Of a stretch of 64,000 nucleotides of DNA, positions 23,770 through 35,094 are shown piece after piece. The stretch is taken from assembly GCA_032622095.1 (NCBI GenBank), contig CP136066.1, positions 99,655,319-99,719,318 on the forward strand. Direction: 5' to 3'. Source of the stretch: Siphonodentalium dalli. Taxonomy: Eukaryota > Mollusca > Scaphopoda > Gadilida > Siphonodentaliidae. The notes beneath the pieces are model-generated. The model was not told the origin of the DNA. It saw only the letters and a list, made by a program, of their open reading frames with translations, and did not search any database. Made by a program: the position numbers and the translations under genes. The stretch's first letter is position 1. Every line of letters starts with the position of its first letter.

Positions 23770-24900
23770 GTATCTTCAACTCTATTTTGGGCTTGCTTGT
23801 GCAACTGACTACCGGTACTTACCGTACATGTGCATGGTTTTAATTGGACGAAAACATCTAATAAAGTTGTTGGTCCTTAAAACCTGGCTACAGCTCAATA
23901 TGATGAGGTTCCGGTATGTTTTGTTCTTTTACCAATCATAAATATCACATAAATACCGGTAGTATGTTATTGTCAAGTCTGTATGCTGTGTTACATGTAT
24001 GTAAAAAAAAAAAAAAAAATTGGTTTTGTTTAAATAACAAAGTGTACAAACTCGACAATAACAAACTATTTATGCGATATGTATTATTGCTATACATGTA
24101 AGAACAAAGTCTGTCTGTTTTTTTTATATTATTTCTGTTTATGGTGGTTTTAATGGATTAACTACATTGTATTTTAGCAACAATATCCACCGCAAAGGCC
24201 TCCAATGCATTTCATACTTGAAGGTAAACTGTGAAAAGACACCAGTATGACTTCGGTATGCCCAGTTTGAGATACATTGTGCATGTACATGTACGGTACA
24301 TGTAAATTGCATTCTAATGTGGCCAACAGGATCCACCGATTATATTTTACATGTACCGGTACACATGTACAATTGCATTGTTGATCCAACAAGCAGGCAT
24401 ACCGGTACATACATCTGTATAATCTAAATGATTACTAGTACATGTACAGTACGGTACATGTAACGGTATGTCTCAGAGACCTTCAAAAATCATTTCAAAA
24501 TCAAACTTTCAAATCTCAAATTTACGAAACTCACGAATTGTCATTAAGATAATGAAAAGGCCTACACGTATGGATATATAAATGCAGGTTTTGGCCATTG
24601 CGATGTCATATTTGAATCACAAAAGGATCGTATCTGTATGCTGTACAGGAAACATCGCCTGAGGTTGATGCAATGTTATTCAATTTGCTTTTTATGCTTG
24701 TATAAAAATTGCATCAAATTTAAAGCTGAGATCACTTTCAAATGAGCTTCAGAAGCATGTGTGAACAACGTGGTCAATGACGATACATGTAGCGTGTGCA
24801 ATTTCACTAGCTTTTTCAATAGATGCACATGTAACTCATAAAATGTCGGAATTGGGGAAAGCCAGGGACTGTGTCTGGTGTCTACTGTCTACTGTTAATA
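23770..24900. other. Low-complexity ACATGTA/ACCGGTAC-rich sequence, no gene seen
   Basis: Multiple ACATGTACATGTAC and TACCGGTAC runs occur. No exon or known element is recognised. Confidence 0.5.
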
Positions 24901-24909
24901 CTGACATGT

Positions 24910-25870
24910 ACCGTAGATGTGAACAAGTAATTTTAGAGTTGCTCGGCCAAAAAAATATGGCTGCCAGCAGCCATCTTGGATTTTACTCTTTGCATGACTA
25001 AATCCTTTGGCATGGGCTACAGGTCATACCGGTACCTTTGGTCCGTTCATCATGAAATTTGTCATGGATGTTAACAATGACATGTAGATAAGAACAAGTC
25101 ATTTCGGGGTCATTCGGCAAAAAAACATGGCCGCCAACAGCCATCTTGGATTTCAAAATTCAATCTTATTAGCATGGACTGCAGGCCATACTATTAGTCT
25201 GATCATCATGCAATTTGTCACATAGATGTTAATATTGACATGTAGATGGGAACGAGTCATTTTGGGATCATTTGGTAAAAAAACATGGATGCAGGCATCC
25301 TTTAGTCGGATCATCATGAAATTTGTCACAGATGTTGACAATGGAATTCAGATACATTTGGGGTCATTCAGCAAAAAAACATGGCTGCCAGCGCCATCTT
25401 GGATTTCAAAATTCAATCCATTAGCATGGGCTACGACCCATACTATTTGTCTGATCATCATGAAATTTGTCGTGGATGTTAATATTGACACGTAGATTGG
25501 AAACGTGTCATTCTGGTGTCATTCGGTCAAAAACATGGCCTTCATCTTGGATTTTACATGTACCCTTTGCATTACTAAATTTTTGGCACCTTTGTCTTTA
25601 TCAAATTTGTCATGGCTGTTAGCATTGACATGTGCCGGTAGATGGGAACCAGTCAGTATGGGTTCATTCTGAAAAAAACATGGCTGCCAAAAGCCATCTT
25701 GGATTTCAAAATTCATTCTATTAGGCTTAGCGCAGACTACAGGACAGAGTGTTAGTCTGATCATCATGAAATTTGTCGTGGAAGTTAGTATTGACATGTA
25801 AATGGGAACGAGTCATTTTGGAGTCATTCGGCAAAAAAACATGGCTGCCAGTGGCCATCTTGGATTCTAC
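24910..25870. repeat. Degenerate tandem repeat, CATGGCTGCCAGCAGCCATC family
   Basis: About seven units of roughly 90-170 bp share GGGTCATTCGGCAAAAAAAC, ATGGCTGCCA-CAGCCATCTT, GGATTTCAAAATTCA, GTCTGATCATCATGAAATTT and GTTAATATTGACATGTAGAT. ATGGCYGCC anchors lie near 24,957, 25,128, 25,286, 25,381, 25,536, 25,679 and 25,841. An isolated related unit is at 36,780-36,970. No unit keeps a common reading frame. Confidence 0.85.
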
Positions 25871-26067
25871 TCTTTTCATATAAACTAGACCTTTCAACTT
25901 TCCACATTCCTAATCACTCCATTGACTGAACACATGAATTTATTCCCTTTCCATGTTGAGCTACAGTGTCATTGATACTTTCATTTTAGCCTGTTGTCAT
26001 ACATGTACATGTACATGTATGTGGCGACTCTATTAGTGCATTTGGCAACTATTTTGTCTCCTTACAG

Positions 26068-26149
26068 CATGGAGACACAGCAGGAGATTCTCCAGAAAAT
26101 GTCAATACTCGAAGAAAACCAACAGATGTTGTTTGAACAACGCGATGCG
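26068..26149 (+). CDS. Coiled-coil exon of a gene relic inside the insertion
   Basis: The segment follows CTCCTTACAG and precedes GTAAGA. It encodes 27 residues from METQQEILQKMSILEENQQ to QRDA. The heptad spacing of I, L and M with Q/E/K-rich faces indicates a coiled coil. Proteins with a DUF4806 domain often carry such a coiled coil N-terminal to it, and a DUF4806-like segment lies 2.9 kb downstream on the same strand. The phase (0 at its end) does not match that next exon (phase 1), so at least one exon is missing or lost. Confidence 0.4.
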
Positions 26150-26429
26150 GTAAGAAAATTTAGTGCTGTTGTGTCATTTGCAAAAAACAATTTATAAGAT
26201 TGCATTTGGCAGCAATATATTCCACCAAACTTTTCAAATTCAACCATGTAAAATATCAAAATGATCATCTGTTGGGTCTGCTGTTGGATTTAAATGGTGA
26301 AATCAATGTTTTTTAACTTTGAATTTCAATCTTCTTTCATTTCCAAGTCATACCAATTATACATACATGTAGGAGATGAATAGTAACAAATATTGCACAG
26401 CTTTCCAAATTATTTATTGATCACTGCAA

Positions 26430-26945
26430 AGAGTAAATTCAAAGGTGGCGGACTAGGCCAAAAAACCGGCCCAGGAAATGAATATAATACTGGCCCATCT
26501 GTTCAGGGGTGTCCACAGTCCACCTTGGGAAATTCCAACTGCACCCCCCCCCCCCCCCCCCCCCCTTGAATCAGAATCGGACCAAATACAAATGCAGACC
26601 AAATAAATGATTTTACATAATTCCATTTGCACCTCTGGCCTAATATCCTGAATATTCATAAACCGTGGTTCTATACATGTATATTCCCGGTGTGAGACCA
26701 TTAACATATTTTTGCCTGGAAAATTGCATAAATTCTAACATACCGGTACATGTATAGCGGTCTAACTCCAGACAAATGCACACGGCTATGGACAAGAGAC
26801 CAGGACACACCGGGCTGTTCATGGTTGTTCGGCCCGGGGTGAGGAAATTTTGAAAACTATACAAGAAAATCGCGAATCCTAGCATCTAGACTGGCATCAA
26901 CTGAAGCGTTCCTATTTTGTTGTGAATTTCAATTGGGGGAGGGGT
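26430..26945. repeat. Dispersed repeat with poly-C tract
   Basis: Segments such as GACCATTAACA, GTTCGGCCCGGGGTGAGGAA, ATTTTGAAAAC and CTAGCATCTAGACTGGCATC resemble, in diverged form, 33,270-33,400 and 63,480-63,600 (TTGAAATCTGAACATGAAAA, CCTAGCATCC, GGCTAGCCTCAAGC). A run of about 22 C lies at 26,546-26,566. Confidence 0.5.
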
Positions 26946-27049
26946 GCATGAGAATTTTTTTGGGATTTACAGATGGGAGTTACCGTCAAAATCTTGAGAT
27001 TAACGGGGTCTTTACATGGTGTTATATGATGCTGACAAGTTCATTTAAT

Positions 27050-27560
27050 GACAACATTACGATTGGCCAATTCGGCTGGTTAAACAACACATTTAATAGG
27101 CGTCCCACATCCAGAATTTTTCCGGTCTCCTGATCGGCCACTCCGCCTCTGCCCCCCCCCCCCCAAACGTCACATTATACTCACATGGGGAACCTGCAAA
27201 CTTCCCAATTTACCGGTAGGTAACTTATAACTTTCCTCGCCGGTTTTCCGCTTCTCGGGTGATATATATTTATATATATATTGGCAGTACACATTATCCG
27301 AAGTAAAACATTTTACATGTGGAATAATTTCCGAATCAATATATTCTTGTTTAGTGACGGTTCCAAATATGGTTACAATCGGGACAATCTCAGACGCCGT
27401 CGTAAAATGGAATTCACTTCATGAATTTATGTGAGAAGAGTGCCATCTTATTGGATACACGGCTGGTTAAACAACACATGTGGCGGCCCACATCTGTTTC
27501 ATTTGCGGCCCATCGGGAAATTTCCCGGTCTCCCGATTGGCCAGTCCGCCTTTGGCTGCT
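27050..27560. repeat. Direct repeat pair (27,075-27,150 and 27,462-27,550)
   Basis: CGGCTGGTTAAACAACACAT and CCGGTCTCC-GATYGGCCASTCCGCC occur in the same order in both segments. The second also has GCGGCCCATCGGGAAATTTC. No protein is recognised. Confidence 0.65.
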
Positions 27561-27722
27561 AGTGACAATCTGAAAGTTTTGTCCTGTCCTGATTGATTCA
27601 AATGTGAAATCCAATTGCTATGAATGGATTTTGGAAAGCCCTGAAGCACCATTGTTATGGGAATGTGGCCTTCATTGTGTGTAGAAGGAAACTATTGACA
27701 CCAGACACCAACCCTCTACACT

Positions 27723-28465
27723 ACATGTCCATTGGCACCGCGGTGTATTTGCCGTTCGGCTGCGGTGTCAGTTTGTAACTGCAGTTGAGCACCGCGGCCG
27801 AACGGCAAGTACACTGCGGCCAAACGGCAAGTTCACTGCGGCCGAAAGGCAACTACCCTCGCGGTCGAATGGCATGTCCACCTTGGTTAGATTTCTGGTT
27901 TGTATTCTCTTTTTTCAGTTTGATGAATGTACACCGTAGCAACTACACCATGCCGAATGGCAATTACACCGCGGCCCAACTGTAGTTAGCCGGTGGAGCC
28001 GCGGTGTACATGTACCCTGCTGGACAAAACAAGTGTCCACTTAACCGCGGTGCGGTTAGCGTTGCCACCGCGGCCGAAATGCAACTACACTGCGGCTCCA
28101 CCGGCTAACAACAGTTGGGCTGCGGTGTACTTGCCATTCGGCCATGGTGTAGTTGCCGCGGTGTACGTTCATTAAACTGAAAAAAGATGATACAAACCCG
28201 AAATCTAACCACGATGTACATGCCATTCGGCCGCGTTGTAGTTGCCTTTCGGCCATGGTGTACTTGCCGCTCGGCTGCAGTGTACTTGCCGTTCGGCCCG
28301 CGGTGCTCAACTGCAGTTACAAACTCTGACACCGCGACCGAACGGCAAATACACCGCGGTGCCAATGGACACTTGTTTTGTCCAGCGGGGTAGTTGCATT
28401 TCGGCCGCGGTGGCAACGCTAACCGCACCGCAGTTAAGTGGACAATTGTTTTTTCCAGCAGGGTA
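27723..28465. mobile_element. GC-rich MITE copy 3 with an inverted copy nested inside it
   Basis: The outer copy (27,723-28,014 plus 28,393-28,465) is interrupted by a second, inverted copy at 28,015-28,392 with complete TACCCTGCTGGACAAAACAA termini. The break point is between GGAGCCGCGGTGTACATG and TTGCATTTCGGCCGCGGTGG, which are contiguous in copy 2. The family therefore inserts into itself. Confidence 0.8.
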
Positions 28466-28561
28466 GCTCACATGTACATGTTGAGATCGCAAAATATCTG
28501 AAATCAATTAAATTTACGGTACAAAGATGTATGTAGAATGTACCGTACATGAAATATTGCT

Positions 28562-28952
28562 TTAACCCTTTACCCAACAGAAGGGCCCTGTGCCAATGCA
28601 TTCTCTTATATATGCGAGTCGACCATAGGTCGCCTCGCATATATAAGAGAATGCATTGGCTTAACACATTAAAAATTATAAAATTGTTAAAGAATGTAAG
28701 AAAAAATGGTAAAAAGTGTTAAAAAAAGATTTTTTTTTAGGCCAATGCATTCTCTTATATATGCGAGGCGACCTATGGTCGACTCGCATATATAAGAGAA
28801 TGCATTGGCACAGGGCATAACTGTAACTATCACAATGTGGTCAAGGAGCCGGTTCCAATGATATCCATATTTGTATGGTTCTATTGAGACAGACCGAAGA
28901 TATTTTAGGCTGTTGAAGCTTTATTTGGCCGGTTTGTTGGGTAAAGGGTTAA
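28562..28952. mobile_element. TTAA-flanked MITE with nested palindromes (TTAACCCTTTACCCAACA)
   Basis: The termini TTAACCCTTTACCCAACA (28,562) and TGTTGGGTAAAGGGTTAA (28,952) are inverted. Inside are two hairpins, 28,591-28,661 and 28,741-28,810, each built from GCCAATGCATTCTCTTATAT, ATGCGAG and a GTCGACC-ATAGGTCGCC loop. The two hairpins are themselves inverted relative to each other. TTAA at both ends fits a TTAA-targeting (piggyBac or Kolobok type) mobiliser, which is inference. Confidence 0.85.
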
Positions 28953-29031
28953 CAAAAAAATCACATGCTATATTTTTCCCTCAGTAAGTGACACATCAAT
29001 TAGATCAATGCATATCAAATTCTGATTTCAG

Positions 29032-29192
29032 GTGACTCGATATTGATTTGCCGGTGGTACATCTATGACTGTGAGGACATTTATGAAATTTTGAAGATTA
29101 TGGCGACAAAAACCCTGAACTGAACAGGAATTGGGAAAGCTGGTAAACACCCGTTTGGCAATCATTATCCAACTGGCAAGGAGAGTGGCAAA
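29032..29192 (+). pseudogene. Degenerate DUF4806-like exon with an in-frame stop
   Basis: The segment is bounded by CTGATTTCAG and GTAAGT. The phase-1 frame reads DSILICRWYIYDCEDIYEIL then KIMATKTLN, TGA, and TGIGKAGKHPFGNHYP. The pattern (acidic helix, I-x-xI-L-K, then xxSWxGxxGKxxF) resembles the DUF4806 family, where a tryptophan usually occupies the position of the TGA. This family is found in many invertebrate nuclear proteins with coiled coils. The in-frame stop and the phase clash with the next exon argue for decay. A chance resemblance is not excluded. Confidence 0.4.
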
Positions 29193-29384
29193 GTAAGTCA
29201 ATTTTGTCTAACCCAAACATGCTTGGAATGGTATTCGTAACCAATATACATGTATGGCATTGATTTTGACATGGAGCTTATTAAGATAATAAATCTAATA
29301 GATTACTGTACATCAGTTACATCATAATGTTTGGGTGTGTTCACATCGCAATTCAAACGTTTTTATACCTCCACTTTCGAAGAA

Positions 29385-31025
29385 AATGGGGGGGGGGGGG
29401 TATACTGGATTGACTGCGTCTGTCCGTCCGACCTCATAACCCGAAACACTATGAACCGATTTCAATAATTTTTTGTATGCTCCTTAAGACCGCCTCTCCG
29501 CATTATGCTAATTGCGGTGCGGTCCGACTTTCTGTTTTTTAAGTTACGTTTTACTTTTCGACTTATTTTGATTTAGAAAATCCTGTCCGACTTAATAACT
29601 TTAACAAATATGAACCAATTTCAATAATTTTTGGTATACATGCTTCTCACAACACCCTCTCTACATGATGCGGCTCAGGGTTGGCTCGGGCCGTTTTTCC
29701 TAACATTACACTTCATTGTCCCCCGACGTTTCCGTCGGAGGACTATAGAAATGACCCTCGTCCGTCCGTCCGTCCGTCCGTCCTTGCGTCCGAGATTGGG
29801 TACCTTCATGGTGTAATCAACTCCTCCTACAGTTTTAAACGTAGAGATTTGAAACTCTGGGATATTGTTCCTAACATGTTGGTGATTTGCAACATCTATA
29901 TAGCTAATCAAAAATATAAATTTTTCCATATTTTTGGGGGGGTTTTCGACTTAGAAAATTGGAACATGTTTGCCTTTTGGATGAGATTGGGTACCTTCAT
30001 GGTGTAATCAACTCCTCCTACAGTTTTAAATGTAGAGATTTGAAACTCTGGGATATTGTTCCTAACATGTTGGTGATTTGCAACATCTATATAGCTAATC
30101 AAAAATATCATTTTTTCCATATTTTTGGGGGGGGTTTTCGACTTAGAAAATTTGGAACATTTTTGCCTTTTGGATGAGATTGGGTACCTTCATGGTGTAA
30201 TCAACTCCTCCTACAGTTTTAAATGTAGAGATTTGAAACTCTGGGATATTGTTCCTAACATGTTGGTGATTTGCAACATCTATATAGCTAATCAAAAATA
30301 TCATTTTTTCCATATTTTTGGGGGGTTTTCGACTTAGAAAATTTGGAACATTTTTGCCTTTTGGATGAGATTGGGTACCTTCATGGTGTAATCAACTCCA
30401 CCTACAGTTTTAAATGTAGAGATTTGAAACTTTGGGATATTGTTCCTAACATGTTGGTGATATGCAACATCTATATAGCTAATACAAAAATATCATTTTT
30501 TCGCGTTTGCATGCGTTTGTTCATCGGGTTGTTTTGTCCAAGAAATTTTGCGGTGGTTTGCAACATCTATATACTGTATAACATTGTTGCAAATAGTATC
30601 CTTCTAACAATTCCAATCATGAAGTTTACCACTCGAGTCGGGGGACATGTGGTCTGCGACCTTTTATTTTCAACTTATTTTGACTTAGAAAATTTTGGGA
30701 TATTTTTTTGTGGATGCTTTTTTCCCTGGAGTTGGGTGCCTTAGCAGAAGTTTGGTTTGTCTGACCAAGCACTTGACAAAAGTCATCTTAGATGTTAAGA
30801 TTGCGTTTCATTTTCTCCCCTTTTTTGGGTTTCTGCAATCATTCAAACAAATATGAACCAATTTGAATATTTTTTCTGTACAAGCTTCTTGCGACACCAT
30901 ATCGATATTATTAATCCAAATTTTTCTTTAAAGTTAAAAAAAAAATTTGTTGGATTTACGCATAATGCGGGTTGAATTTGCCACGGTGGGGGTATACTGA
31001 CACGCGAGTGCACACCTCTTGTTGA
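29385..31025. repeat. 191-193 bp tandem array, four units, in a larger repeat
   Basis: Units start with GAGATTGGGTACCTTCATGG at 29,792, 29,983, 30,176 and 30,367. They are over 90% alike by eye (ATCAACTCCTCCTACAGTTT, GGGATATTGTTCCTAACATG, TTGGTGATTTGCAACATCTA). The fourth breaks off after CAAAAATATCATTTTTTCG. Periods of 191, 193 and 191 are not multiples of three, so open frames seen across the array shift from unit to unit and are not a repeat protein. The array is preceded by (GTCC)n at 29,758-29,785. The surrounding AATATGAACCAATTTCAATA motifs (29,449, 29,607, 30,851) suggest a larger family; a relative is at 53,700-54,370. Confidence 0.85.
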
Positions 31026-31652
31026 CTATGTGCGGTATGTTGCGTACACATTTAAGTAATCTCAAAATCTTTAGAAAAGTATATTACATGTATATCAGTA
31101 GTTTAGAGTCCTGGAGAGTTATATAGATACAGGGTTTCCGCTATAGCGACAGGGGATCCCTTTTTGGACCCCCATTCCCCCAGCCAATTTCCCCCCTTCT
31201 GTCATACCACAGGACATATTCCATATGTACCGGTATACAGATGTTTATTTTGTTGAGACAGTACTAAGAAATTTAAATAGTTGACAACTTTATTTGATTT
31301 CTAGCGAGAATACACACTGAGAATACACACTCGGACTGATCTAACACAAACTGGGGAAGTTATCAAATCCGAAATCGCTAGAACACATATGCTTCGTAGT
31401 CCGCTGGTTACGTTGCTGCGGTTAGTTTGCGTAAAATGATCGCCGATAATTTTATCATGTTATATTCCAGTACTTCCTGCCGGGTCTTGAATAGTCGTCA
31501 TTTAACTTCAACGGGTTTATTTACTGTTTAAATAAAATGAAGTCAGTTCATGAGATAGCTGATAATAATTTGATGTTGTTCCTTGAGCTCATTTTATAGT
31601 ACAATTTAACTGCCATAAATGCCTTTAGTGTATTCTGTTCATTGGTGGTTAA

Positions 31653-32404
31653 TAGTGTTGAAACGATTAGTGAATTTAAAAGTCGACTAGTCGAGGCCCA
31701 AAAGTCGCGTTGCGTCGACTAGTCGGTACCCGATTTCAAACTTTCAAACATAACGTGGTACGGAAAATTCATCGTACATGGCATACACTGATGCCTGATG
31801 CAATGACGGTCTATTGCGTTGCGCATTGCCCTGCATAGACACCAATTTATTTGTGAAATAATACAGTAAACATCTTGATATTTATCCAACACACTGAATC
31901 AAATTATATAATTAGACATATGGTTAGAGATGGGCGATTCACGGATTTACTATACATGTATATACATTCGTGACAATAGCTAAATTAAATTAGGCAACAA
32001 AATGACCTACGCAAGTACCGGTAAAAAATATTCACACATCTCATTGATGATTTACACGCATGTCGTCGCACTGATTTGAAAAGAATAAGAGACTGACTAC
32101 AATATTTTGTCAATTGGATTTTCGTAACATTTCCATGAGTGAATAGAATTGTCCAATGACGTCACCTTATATAAGTGACCTTCACACAGGTCGCATCATA
32201 ACCCGACGGTGCGAGATCAATTGAAATATACACAGTGTCTAGATCAAAGCGGTCTCCGACAAACGATAAAGCCGCATCACTCATTGCCATCATGTCGCAG
32301 TGATGTTTTTTACCTTAAACGGCGAGTGACACGGCAAAATTCAGAGTCGATATTCTAACATTTCAGCATCGATTACAGTTAGTCGATTAATCGTTTGAAC
32401 CCTA
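31653..32404. mobile_element. hAT-type MITE (TAGTGTTGAAACGATTAG) with 8-bp target duplication
   Basis: The element starts TAGTGTTGAAACGATTAG and ends TCGATTAATCGTTTGAACCC-TA. It is flanked by identical GTGGTTAA (31,645-31,652 and 32,405-32,412). Eight-base duplications and this terminal sequence fit the hAT superfamily. The interior has paired GTCGACTAGTCG motifs but no coding region. Confidence 0.85.
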
Positions 32405-32647
32405 GTGGTTAATCTCAGATGAATGTAATTGGTAAAGGCTTTGGCAACTGAACATTTTTGACCTGTGCAAATCTAATTGTCCATACATGAACTATGCCCC
32501 CCCCCCCCCCCCCCCCCCCAATTAAATTTATAAAACTGATGCATGTAATTCTTCCATGCAATTTTACTTTTATACATTGTAAATAATGTGATTATTTTCA
32601 ATTTTATTAGATTGAAGTGTAACATTGCAGATAATATTTTATTTCAG

Positions 32648-32783
32648 AAGCAGTTAGAAAGTTGCCAAAGACTTCCACAATGGCCGATAGCCGATTCAGA
32701 ACTATAGCTGCCAAGTGGCTAAGATATTAACTTATCAAGCACCAAAATCGCCAACAAAGCCAGTGCAAGAGTCATCGTCTGTT
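32648..32783 (+). pseudogene. Candidate C-terminal exon of the DUF4806-like relic
   Basis: The segment follows TTTATTTCAG. Its phase-1 frame reads AVRKLPKTSTMADSRF then RTIAAKWLRY and a TAA stop (32,728-32,730). AVRKxP and the terminal WLR motif are what is expected after a DUF4806 core. The segment ends at a GTAAGC donor, and the same frame continues past the stop in phase with the exon-like piece at 34,969. It lies inside the 31,130-34,617 repeat pair, which complicates assignment to one gene. Confidence 0.4.
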
Positions 32784-33099
32784 GTAAGCATTTCCATTTT
32801 ACTGTCTTCCCAAAGAAAATATGCGCTGTTTACCGACAAATTACATGAACTACTTTGACCATAACAACTAATTTATCTTCTATATTATCAGTATGGGGCT
32901 GGTGTTTTTTAATTTTATTCCAACAACTGTACGCTCAGCATCTTATTATGATAGTTCAAATAGAGTGGCATTATATTTACCTAGATAATAATGAATCATG
33001 CAATAGTTAGAGAGGTCAATTATGACAGTTAATTATTAATAGAGTTGGTAGATGTTGCTATAGATGCTATCTCACACCCATTGCATGTATGTGGCTACC

Positions 33100-33640
33100 G
33101 GTATAGATGGCCTCCACGTCAGGAAGGGTGTCCACCTTTGAATATCTAACTACACCCCTTGAACCATATCAAATTCACAAGTATGCGAGTAATTCCATGT
33201 CATTAGTCCTAATATCATAATATCTACATGTACATGTAGATGTCTAACATCATGCAAATTCAGCCCGATCTGTTTTCTTCCATGGTTCGGCTCGGTGTGA
33301 AAATTGTTTGAAATCTGAACATGAAATTCGCTTAATCCGGACTGGCTTCAGGCTGTCCAATTGTTGGAAATTTTGAGACCTGACAACCCTCCCCCCCCGC
33401 AAAAAAAATTGATTTTGTTACAATTTCTTATTGCTATTTCAAATTTCAGTCCAAATTTTTACAAACAGATCGGAAAAAAATATGTAATTTGTTCTAAAAA
33501 CTAGAAATTTTCCACTACTAAATTGTTAGAAAATCAATCTACGAGAACAAATCAAATAAATGTTGTGTCAGCTATATCAAATTTCCAACTGTTGAACATT
33601 TGACCAAAGTGGAGGGGGGGAGTGACTCCGAGTGAGACAC
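33100..33640. repeat. Dispersed repeat related to the right end of the window
   Basis: TTTGAAATCTGAACATGAAA, GGAAATTT, TTTCAGTCCAAATTTTTACA and a GACCAAAGTGGAGG-GTGA end recur in diverged form at 63,480-63,830. It is non-coding. Confidence 0.6.
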
Positions 33641-34968
33641 TCCTGTTATTATGTCCCTGTCTCAGCCCTTAAAAATTGTACAAGGGTATCAATATATCAT
33701 GGATTTATGCATGTATTGCACTTTTGAATACAACCATTTAGTTACTTTATGTAGGTGGGGACTGATTTCTCATGTTAATATATATTTACCATCTGAACAG
33801 ACATGGTGCATTTGAACCACATTACTGGTGTATATTGTATAAATAATCTCTTGTCTGACCCTTTGATCTGTTGAAAGATTCCAAACCGATGTTTACTTAA
33901 TATGACCAAATACATGTATTCCCTAACTAAAATAAGATACAAATTGGGTCTTAATATATCTGACTGAAAGTCAAGCTTTCCGCTAGGTTTTGGGGAACGG
34001 GTCCTGTATCCGCTGAGGGGAAAATGCAGTCAATGTTTTCAATGTCGTGGAAACACTGGTGGACCTACTTTTGTTGTATCGGCCAATAGAAGAAACAGAG
34101 AGTAGATTTGCTGATTGTTTGGCATCCATATCCTTAGTTACTATGCTATCAACCGCAATAACTTTAAAACATTGAAAAATTATTTGATAAAAATTAATTG
34201 CTGTATACGGAAATACGCCCGTTGAAGTTAAACAACCACTATTCAAGACTCGACAGAAGGTTCGGATGCATAATATACCGGAATATAACATGATTAAATT
34301 ATTGGCTGTCATTTTTCATAACCTAACCGCAGCAATGTAACCAGCGGACTCCAAAGCATGTGTTCTAGCGATGTCGGTTTGATCACTTCCTCAGTTCGTG
34401 TTAGATCGGTCCGAGTGTGTAATCTCGCTAGAAATCAAATAAAGTTGTCAACTATTTAAATTTCTTAGTACTGTCGCAACGAAATTGAGAAGTAAACATC
34501 TTTATACCTGCATACATTATCATAATGAATATGTCCAGTGGTATGACAGAAGGTGAAAAATTGGCTGGGGGAATGGGGCTCACAAAGGGATTCCCTGCCA
34601 CTATAGCGGAAACCCTGTGAAAGTACATGTACCGTACATGTAGGATATTATTAGACCCTGGGTCTAAGACAACACAATACATTTTACACCGAATATTGGT
34701 TGGAAAATTTAACTATAACGTACTGTAATTTTATATTAGTCAACACTAGATCGGTCTATGAATTGTAGAATCCAAATGTTTAAATGTTCGAATGATGAGT
34801 GAAAGAAAAGCACCAACCCCTTCCAACTGCCACCTCGTCCTTGAAGAAACCAACTGATTAATATTCTGAGCCCCATCTGATGTGAGTTTGTTGTAGATGT
34901 ATGTTCGGAAACAATATACATGTAACTGGGAGGCAGATATATTCATGCTTTTATATTAATAATTTCAG

Positions 34969-35056
34969 GACAATTCAGATCACAGCAGCAGAGACAACTT
35001 CAGTTGAACTTATGAAGAGAGAGAAGAAGTCAAGAATAAGAAGAGCTCTCCCTTAG
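34969..35056 (+). pseudogene. Exon-like segment ending in a stop (gene relic)
   Basis: The segment follows TTAATAATTTCAG and reads, after one completing base, TIQITAAETTSVELMKREKK then SRIRRALP and TAG. It is basic and ends in a plausible terminal exon. Its phase fits the exon at 32,648-32,783. No family is recognised, and the support is only position, splice signal and an open frame of 28 codons. Confidence 0.25.
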
Positions 35057-35094
35057 AAAGGCAGTATTGGTTTTCTTCTGAAATTTTGCAAAAA

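Larger units (their letters stand above)
31130..34617. mobile_element. Possible hAT-like element or inverted pair, CAGGGTTTCCGCTATAGCG termini
   Basis: CAGGGTTTCCGCTATAGCG (31,130) is inverted at the right end (CGCTATAGTGG and CCCTG forms, ending 34,617). About 0.5 kb arms match in inverted order with divergence: GACAACTTTATTTGATTTCT, CGGACTGATCTAACAC, GTCCGCTGGTTACGTTGCTG, CATGTTATATTCC. CAGGG/CCCTG ends are typical of hAT elements, but the 8-bp flanks (TATAGATA and TGAAAGTA) agree poorly, so two independent insertions in opposite orientation are also possible. No transposase is visible. Confidence 0.55.

Noticed and set aside
29681-30744. Apparent repeat protein with LHGVINSSYSFK units
   Set aside because: The period (191-193) is not divisible by three, so each unit is read in a different frame and no single product spans the array.
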